From Bradyrhizobium sp. ORS 278 (GTDB taxonomy: Bacteria; Pseudomonadota; Alphaproteobacteria; Rhizobiales; Xanthobacteraceae): a DNA stretch of 64,000 bases. The notes under the pieces were generated by a model. That model was not told the DNA's origin, did not search any database, and saw nothing but the letters and a program-made list of their open reading frames with translations. Position numbers and translations under genes: made by a program. Of the stretch, positions 60,429-64,000 are shown in pieces. Positions within the stretch are counted from its first letter, which is position 1, and the number at the start of each line of letters is the position of its first letter. The stretch covers positions 1,054,001 through 1,118,000 of the forward strand of contig NC_009445.1 of assembly GCF_000026145.1 (NCBI RefSeq), written 5' to 3'.

Positions 60429-60977
60429 TCAGCCGCCGCTGCCGCCGATCACAGCCCGCACCGTCTCGTCAGGGCCGAAATCCTCGGCACCTTCGACATA
60501 AAGCAGCGCCGCGAGTTTGGAGCGCGCGCGGTTAACACGGCTCTTGATCGTGCCCACGGCGCAGCCGCAGATCGCCGCCGCATCTTCATAGGAGAAGCCA
60601 GACGCGCCGACCAGAATCAGCGCTTCGCGCTGGTCCTGAGGAAGCTTCTCGAGAGCCGCACGGAACTCTTCGAACTCCAGATGCGCCCCCTGGGAGGGAT
60701 GCGTCTTGAGCGTCTTGGCGTAGTTGCCCTCGGCGTCCTCGACTTCGCGCCGTCGTTTGCGGTAATCGGAGCGGAACAGATTTCTCAAAATCGTAAACAA
60801 CCACGCGGGCAGATTCGAGCCCGGCTGAAACGAATCGATGTTGGCAAGCGCCCGCAGCAGAGTTTCCTGCACGAGGTCGTCGGCGCGATCGCTGTTACCA
60901 CTCAAGGAAATCGCGAATGCGCGGAGGCTTGGGACGGCCGCAAGGATATCGTCCCGCAAGGAATCAGTGAGAGGCAT
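60429..60977 (-). CDS. ecfG: General stress response ECF sigma factor
   Basis: 182 residues. Region 2 (about 15-80) has DRADDLVQETLLRALANIDS and LPAWLFTILRNLFRSDYRKR; region 4 (about 105-160) has LEKLPQDQREALILVGASGF and VGTIKSRVNRARSKL. This is the ECF15/EcfG pattern. It binds GGAAC-N16/17-CGTT promoters and is held by NepR until PhyR is phosphorylated. The ATG follows the nepR stop at once (TGAATG), so the two are made together. Confidence 0.94.
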   Translation of the reverse strand: MPLTDSLRDDILAAVPSLRAFAISLSGNSDRADDLVQETLLRALANIDSFQPGSNLPAWLFTILRNLFRSDYRKRRREVEDAEGNYAKTLKTHPSQGAHLEFEEFRAALEKLPQDQREALILVGASGFSYEDAAAICGCAVGTIKSRVNRARSKLAALLYVEGAEDFGPDETVRAVIGGSGG

Positions 60978-61214
60978 TCACTCCCTCCCGTCGTTTTGGT
61001 CGTTGGATCCCCCGCCGTTCTCCACGTGGGACTGTGCTGCCGGTGCGTCAAGTTTGCGCACCAATTCTGCAAACCGGTCAGGCACTCCCTGACGCACGAC
61101 ATCGTCGTACATCGCGCGAAGTTGATGACCGATCCTCGACTGGATCTCCGCGTTGAGTCCGCCGGGCTTGCGCGGTGCCGCATTCTTGCTGGCTTGAGAC
61201 TTTACATCTTTCAT
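60978..61214 (-). CDS. nepR: Anti-sigma factor NepR
   Basis: 78 residues from ATG 61214; a TTG start at 61259 would add 15. The conserved core LNAEIQSRIGHQLRAMYDDV and VPDRFAELVRKLD (about 20-56) makes the two helices that clamp EcfG regions 2 and 4. Both ends are polar and probably disordered. It is first in the nepR-ecfG operon and divergent from phyR, the arrangement known in Bradyrhizobium and Methylobacterium. Confidence 0.93.
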   Translation of the reverse strand: MKDVKSQASKNAAPRKPGGLNAEIQSRIGHQLRAMYDDVVRQGVPDRFAELVRKLDAPAAQSHVENGGGSNDQNDGRE

Positions 61215-61297
61215 GACCTTTTCCACGTTTCCCCGAGAGTTAAGTCCCTGAAGCTTCAAGAATTATCCTCGCCATCGAGGGGGTCTGATCGGGAACT

Positions 61298-61322
61298 AAT
61301 GCAACCGCGCCACAAAAGTTCC
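61298..61322 (-). promoter_or_regulatory. EcfG-type promoter of nepR-ecfG
   Basis: Read on the minus strand: GGAAC at 61322-61318, 16 bases, then CATT at 61301-61298. The -35 element is exact and the -10 differs from CGTT by one base. It lies 84 bases in front of the nepR ATG. It would give positive feedback. Confidence 0.6.
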
Positions 61323-61331
61323 ACGCGTTGG

Positions 61332-61356
61332 GGAACTTTTCTTCGTTTCAGGCGTA
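61332..61356 (+). promoter_or_regulatory. EcfG-type promoter of phyR
   Basis: GGAAC at 61332-61336, 16 bases, then CGTA at 61353-61356; the -35 is exact, the -10 differs from CGTT by one base. It lies 54 bases in front of the phyR ATG. The two divergent -35 elements are only nine bases apart. Confidence 0.6.
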
Positions 61357-61410
61357 ATCAGCTCATCATGGAACCCGGGCGGGAAGCCCAGAATACCGAA
61401 TGGAGTGGGG

Positions 61411-62214
61411 ATGAGCCGATCACAGCTAGTTGCTGAACATTTGCCGCTGTTGCGCCGGTATGCGCGTGCGCTCACCGGCAGCCAGGGTTCCGGAGATGCC
61501 TATGTCGGCGCGATGCTGGAAGCGCTGATCCAGGATCCGGCGCTGTTGGACGAGCGCTACGGCCCGCGCGCCGGGCTGTTCCGGCTGTTTACCCAGATCT
61601 GGAACTCGGTCGCGCTGAACGACGACGCGGAGGTGGCCACGCTGCCGATGCCGCCCGAGCGCCGCCTGTCGAATATCACGCCGCTCCCGCGCCAGGCGTT
61701 CTTGCTGCTGTCCCTCGAAGGTTTTCCGGAGGAGGAAGTTTCCTTCATCCTCGACATCGACGTTGCAGAGACGCGCCGGCTCGCGGATGCGGCCGGCCGC
61801 GAACTCGCCGCCGAAATCGCGACGGATGTGCTGATCATCGAGGACGAGACGTTCATCGCAATGGACCTCGAGAGCCTCGTGAAGAATCTCGGACACAACG
61901 TGATCGGCGTTGCGCGTACCCACGCCGACGCGGTTGCGCTCGCCAAGAACAAGAAGCCCGGCCTGATCCTGGCAGACATTCAGCTTGCTGACGGCTCCTC
62001 GGGTCTCGACGCGGTAAACGAGCTGCTGCGGACGTTCGAGGTGCCCGTCGTGTTCATCACGGCCTATCCGGAGCGTTTCCTCACCGGCGAGCGGCCGGAG
62101 CCGGCGTTCCTGATCTCCAAGCCGTTCCAGCCGGCGATGGTTTCCGCCGTGGCGAGTCAGGCGCTGTTCTTCCAGCGCAACTCGCGCAACCGGATGCCCA
62201 AGCCGGCTGCCTGA
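61411..62214 (+). CDS. phyR: Anti-anti-sigma response regulator PhyR
   Basis: 267 residues. The N-terminal EcfG-mimic (about 1-130) has sigma-like regions 2 and 4 (LPLLRRYARALTGSQGSGDA and LPRQAFLLLSLEGFPEEEVS) but no DNA-binding use. The receiver (about 137-260) has the acidic pocket IIEDE with Asp145 and the phospho-acceptor Asp189 in LILADIQL, then the switch Thr in FITAYPERF and Lys in LISKP. On phosphorylation it takes NepR away from EcfG. ATG 61411 has GGAG ahead; GTG 61405 is less likely. Confidence 0.95.
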   Translation: MSRSQLVAEHLPLLRRYARALTGSQGSGDAYVGAMLEALIQDPALLDERYGPRAGLFRLFTQIWNSVALNDDAEVATLPMPPERRLSNITPLPRQAFLLLSLEGFPEEEVSFILDIDVAETRRLADAAGRELAAEIATDVLIIEDETFIAMDLESLVKNLGHNVIGVARTHADAVALAKNKKPGLILADIQLADGSSGLDAVNELLRTFEVPVVFITAYPERFLTGERPEPAFLISKPFQPAMVSAVASQALFFQRNSRNRMPKPAA

Positions 62215-62248
62215 GCGGAATCGGATTTTTGGTTGTGAGATTTGTCTT

Positions 62249-62276
62249 CGGCGCGCTCCTCGGAGTGCGCCGTTTT
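62249..62276 (+). terminator. Terminator of phyR
   Basis: CGGCGCGCTC pairs with GAGTGCGCCG (one G-T pair) around a 4-base loop and is followed by TTTT, 35 bases behind the stop. Confidence 0.8.
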
Positions 62277-62307
62277 GTTTTCCCGGCCTCCTGCGAGGAG
62301 AGCGGGT

Positions 62308-62739
62308 TCAACAGCCGCGGCAGATGCCGTTCAGTTTTGCGCGTAGTGCACTTGGATCGGGTGCGATATCCATGTTGATGGCCGATGCCGGTCTCGGCGC
62401 GAACACCAGCGGGACGCTCAAAGTCAGATGATCGTCGCTCATATCTGGTGGGGGAGCCGGGAACGGCTGAGCCCGCTCGATCATCGTCAGCGCCTCCTTG
62501 TCTAGCGCCCGGTCACCGGTGCTTTCCAGCAGAGCCGCGGAGATCAGCTGACCTGAGCGGTCGATGTGGAAGATGACCCTTGCGGTCCCGCCGGTGCCGC
62601 TCGACTCCAGCGGATAATGTCGATGCGCCTTGAGCTGGACAGCCAGGCTCTTGATCCAACTGTCCTTGGGACTCTCGGCGAGAGCGGACCCGGCTAGGAT
62701 GCAGCCTGCCAGAATTCCCGCTGATCGTAGGACGTTCAC
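62308..62739 (-). CDS. Exported TonB C-terminal-domain protein
   Basis: 143 residues from GTG 62739, which has GGGGAGCGG ahead; the longer frame to 62832 lacks a signal and a ribosome site. The signal SAGILAGCILAGSALA could be cut after ALA, or at the lipobox LAGC to give a lipoprotein. Then a single TonB-C domain (about 28-120): LKAHRHYPLESSGTGGTARV, IDRSGQLISAALLESTGDRA, EALTMIERAQPFPAPP. There is no Pro-rich spacer and no ExbBD nearby, so it does not look like an energy transducer. Confidence 0.82.
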   Translation of the reverse strand: MNVLRSAGILAGCILAGSALAESPKDSWIKSLAVQLKAHRHYPLESSGTGGTARVIFHIDRSGQLISAALLESTGDRALDKEALTMIERAQPFPAPPPDMSDDHLTLSVPLVFAPRPASAINMDIAPDPSALRAKLNGICRGC

Positions 62740-62839
62740 TTCGCCGCTCCCCACTCCGCCCCAGGCGTGCGGAACAAGGATATCACGGCAGGGGAACCGT
62801 TTGGAGCCGAACTGTCGGGTGGCAGGGAGCACAAAAGAT

Positions 62840-62876
62840 GCGGGGCACCGCCGGCATCACCACGGCGGTGCCCCGC
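62840..62876 (-). terminator. Orphan minus-strand terminator
   Basis: GCGGGGCACCGCC and GGCGGTGCCCCGC form a perfect 13-base stem with an 11-base loop. On the minus strand ATCTTTTGTG follows, so it reads as an intrinsic terminator, yet no minus-strand gene ends just before it. Confidence 0.6.
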
Positions 62877-63011
62877 GTCGCCGGTCAATGGGGCAGGGGG
62901 AATAACCGGCTGCCTTGATGACGCTCGACGCGAAAAGTCGTTCCCGTCCACCTCGACTTTTTTCACCGACGCCACATGTGTTGACACACGGTTAAGTGAT
63001 TTGCCCGTCCG

Positions 63012-63037
63012 AGAACCCCTTTCCGGCGACTTACGTT
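63012..63037 (+). promoter_or_regulatory. Possible EcfG-type promoter
   Basis: AGAAC at 63012-63016, 17 bases, then an exact CGTT at 63034-63037; one base from the GGAAC-N17-CGTT consensus. It lies 36 bases in front of the exported-protein gene. Confidence 0.4.
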
Positions 63038-63072
63038 GACATGCGGTCGCCCGCTGGCGAGGGAGCAGTGAT

Positions 63073-63534
63073 ATGTCGCAGACTGGAAAGGTCGTAGTTT
63101 TGGGCACGCTCGCGGCATCCGCCATGCTGGTGGGTGCTATGCAATTCGCCTCCGGCCACGACCTTGCGTCGAATTTTCCAGCGGCACTCTCCGCCAGCGG
63201 CCAGTCCGGCGGTGCCTCGACCGATCAGGCGGTAGTCACATCGGATCACGTGAACCGGGCGGCGAAGTCCGATCGCGGGAGCGTCGTGGTGGATGGTGTC
63301 CCGACCCAGACCGTCTCGATCAAACTCGCCGCCTTTGCCGATACCACGTTCCTGCTGCGGCTGCCGCTGACGAGCCCGGCAGCCGCGTCGGGACGCGGGG
63401 TGCCGCAGGGCTCCCAGATCATCAGCACGCAAAACGAGCGCTCGATGGCCAAGCATCCGGTGGCCTGCGAGCCGTCCGTCTCGGTTCTGACCGAGATCGC
63501 GAAGCGGCTGCAACCGGGGCGATGCGTGACCTGA
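63073..63534 (+). CDS. Exported protein of unknown function
   Basis: 153 residues. A signal or anchor helix (about 6-25, VVVLGTLAASAMLVGAMQFA) starts the chain. About 45-75 is polar and probably loose, then VVVDGVPTQTVSIKLAAFAD and TTFLLRLPLTSPAAA. The C-terminus has two cysteines 19 apart (CEPSV...PGRC) that may form a loop. A GGGAG site precedes the ATG. I know no family. A stress-type promoter in front and the general stress locus 900 bases away suggest it belongs to that regulon. Confidence 0.65.
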   Translation: MSQTGKVVVLGTLAASAMLVGAMQFASGHDLASNFPAALSASGQSGGASTDQAVVTSDHVNRAAKSDRGSVVVDGVPTQTVSIKLAAFADTTFLLRLPLTSPAAASGRGVPQGSQIISTQNERSMAKHPVACEPSVSVLTEIAKRLQPGRCVT

Positions 63535-63554
63535 CAGCGGACGCGTTGCCCGCG

Positions 63555-63998
63555 CTATTCCGCCGGCTCTGCTTCCTCTGACATCTGCTGACGGGCGAGC
63601 AGCCCCAGAGCCAGCCCGCCGACCGCGAGAATGGGGATGAGACGTTTCACCCCGACCATCCGCACCACTTGCAATCCGCTGGCCAATAGCATCGGATCGG
63701 CAAGCAGCGACTGCGCCGCAGATCGTGCCGTCTCCGTGGCCCGCGGCGCATGCTTTGCGACCGAGCGCTTGCGGATCATGTAGCTGATCGCCGCAATCAG
63801 CGTCACCAGGAAGAAGATCGCCGCCCCGGTCAGGCACGCTGCAACCGGGCCGTAGTGCTGCAACACCGCGACAAACGCGGCGGCGCACAGGAAGCAGGTC
63901 GTCACGAACAACCCGATCGCCGCCGCCAGCGCAAGCGACGTCAGCCGGACCGTGTGACCCGTCGATTCCTTGACGTCCGCGATGATCCGCTGAAACAT
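63555..63998 (-). CDS. Phage-holin-like family membrane protein
   Basis: 147 residues, probably complete: the ATG is two bases from the right edge. Two strong helices (about 19-45 and 53-73) in a short amphipathic context, FQRIIADVKESTGHTVRLTS in front, then a charged stretch RKRSVAKHAPRATETARSA and a third hydrophobic segment (about 118-135, LIPILAVGGLALGLLARQQ). This is the pattern of the putative holin superfamily III/DUF1469 membrane proteins, common in alphaproteobacterial chromosomes next to YqjD-like genes and not tied to phage. A start beyond the window is possible. Confidence 0.7.
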   Translation of the reverse strand: MFQRIIADVKESTGHTVRLTSLALAAAIGLFVTTCFLCAAAFVAVLQHYGPVAACLTGAAIFFLVTLIAAISYMIRKRSVAKHAPRATETARSAAQSLLADPMLLASGLQVVRMVGVKRLIPILAVGGLALGLLARQQMSEEAEPAE

Positions 63999-64000
63999 CT

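Larger units (their letters stand above)
62740..63072. other. Divergent intergenic stretch with a minus-strand terminator
   Basis: 333 bases between divergent genes, without an evident gene. It contains the hairpin at 62840-62876, an inverted repeat TGTGT-TG-ACACA near 62978-62989 and the possible stress promoter at 63012. The minus-strand part between the inverted repeat and the hairpin could make a small RNA. Confidence 0.45.

Noticed and set aside
63555..63998. A prophage remnant at the right end
   Set aside because: The holin-like family is widespread on chromosomes, and no other phage gene, integrase or attachment site is present.

Overview
The window is about 64 kb of high-GC alphaproteobacterial chromosome. 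Gene content points to Bradyrhizobium or a close relative in the Nitrobacteraceae. The main pointers are a membrane-anchored CycM-type cytochrome c, a PhyR/NepR/EcfG general stress locus, a complete Tad/Cpa pilus cluster, a Urt plus urease block, and several dispersed palindromic intergenic repeats of the kind common in Bradyrhizobium. The species assignment is inference. I see no rRNA, tRNA, insertion sequence, prophage, CRISPR array or integrase.

Layout from left to right. 1-2073 (-): a DevBCA/MacB-like ABC exporter whose adaptor runs off the left edge. 2411-7182 (-): metF-metH, the methyl branch of methionine synthesis. 7555-10507: a luciferase-like monooxygenase, an NAD(P)-binding oxidoreductase and a divergent LysR regulator. 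10617-12236 (-): kdsB and pheA. 12477-13025 (+): cycM. 13354-21070 (+): a Yej-type oligopeptide ABC importer with two tandem binding proteins. 21478-23597 (-): a two-gene operon for a DUF6502-like protein and a Gly-rich exported DUF5666-like protein, with palindromic sites in front. 23816-25102 (+): an orphan O-antigen-ligase-like membrane protein. 25103-25963: a gene-free stretch full of repeats. 25964-30453: NlpC/P60 hydrolase, M17 aminopeptidase, TadD-like lipoprotein and an M20 amidohydrolase. 30539-39466 (-): the Tad pilus cluster (pilin, cpaA-B-C-D-E-F, tadB, tadC). 39912-42814 (+): a fatty-acid-hydroxylase-family protein, a CpaC N-domain protein and two TadE-like pseudopilins. 42992-45242 (-): a cold-response group, DEAD-box helicase, IF-1 and a cold-shock protein.

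45752-58384 (+) is a nitrogen-scavenging block. urtABCDE imports urea behind a good sigma-54 promoter, and ureDABCEFG degrades it. Three genes of other or unknown function sit inside the urease operon: an HD-domain (p)ppGpp-hydrolase-like protein, a small exported protein and an ABM-fold protein. A dispersed palindromic repeat separates ureA from ureB, and a perfect hairpin masks the ribosome binding site of the ABM gene.

58674-62214 is the general stress response locus: a CHASE-containing HWE/HisKA_2-type sensor protein, ecfG and nepR on one side and phyR divergent. Divergent GGAAC-type promoters lie between nepR and phyR. The sensor lacks the usual N-box asparagine, so it may act as a phosphatase of the PhyP type rather than a kinase. 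The right end carries a TonB-C-domain protein, an uncharacterised exported protein with a possible stress promoter, and a holin-family membrane protein.

The most worthwhile leads are the degenerate stress sensor, the DUF6502/DUF5666 operon with paired operator-like palindromes, the guest genes and RNA structures in the urease operon, and an orphan minus-strand terminator near 62.85 kb that may end an unannotated small RNA. None of these alone proves a new system.
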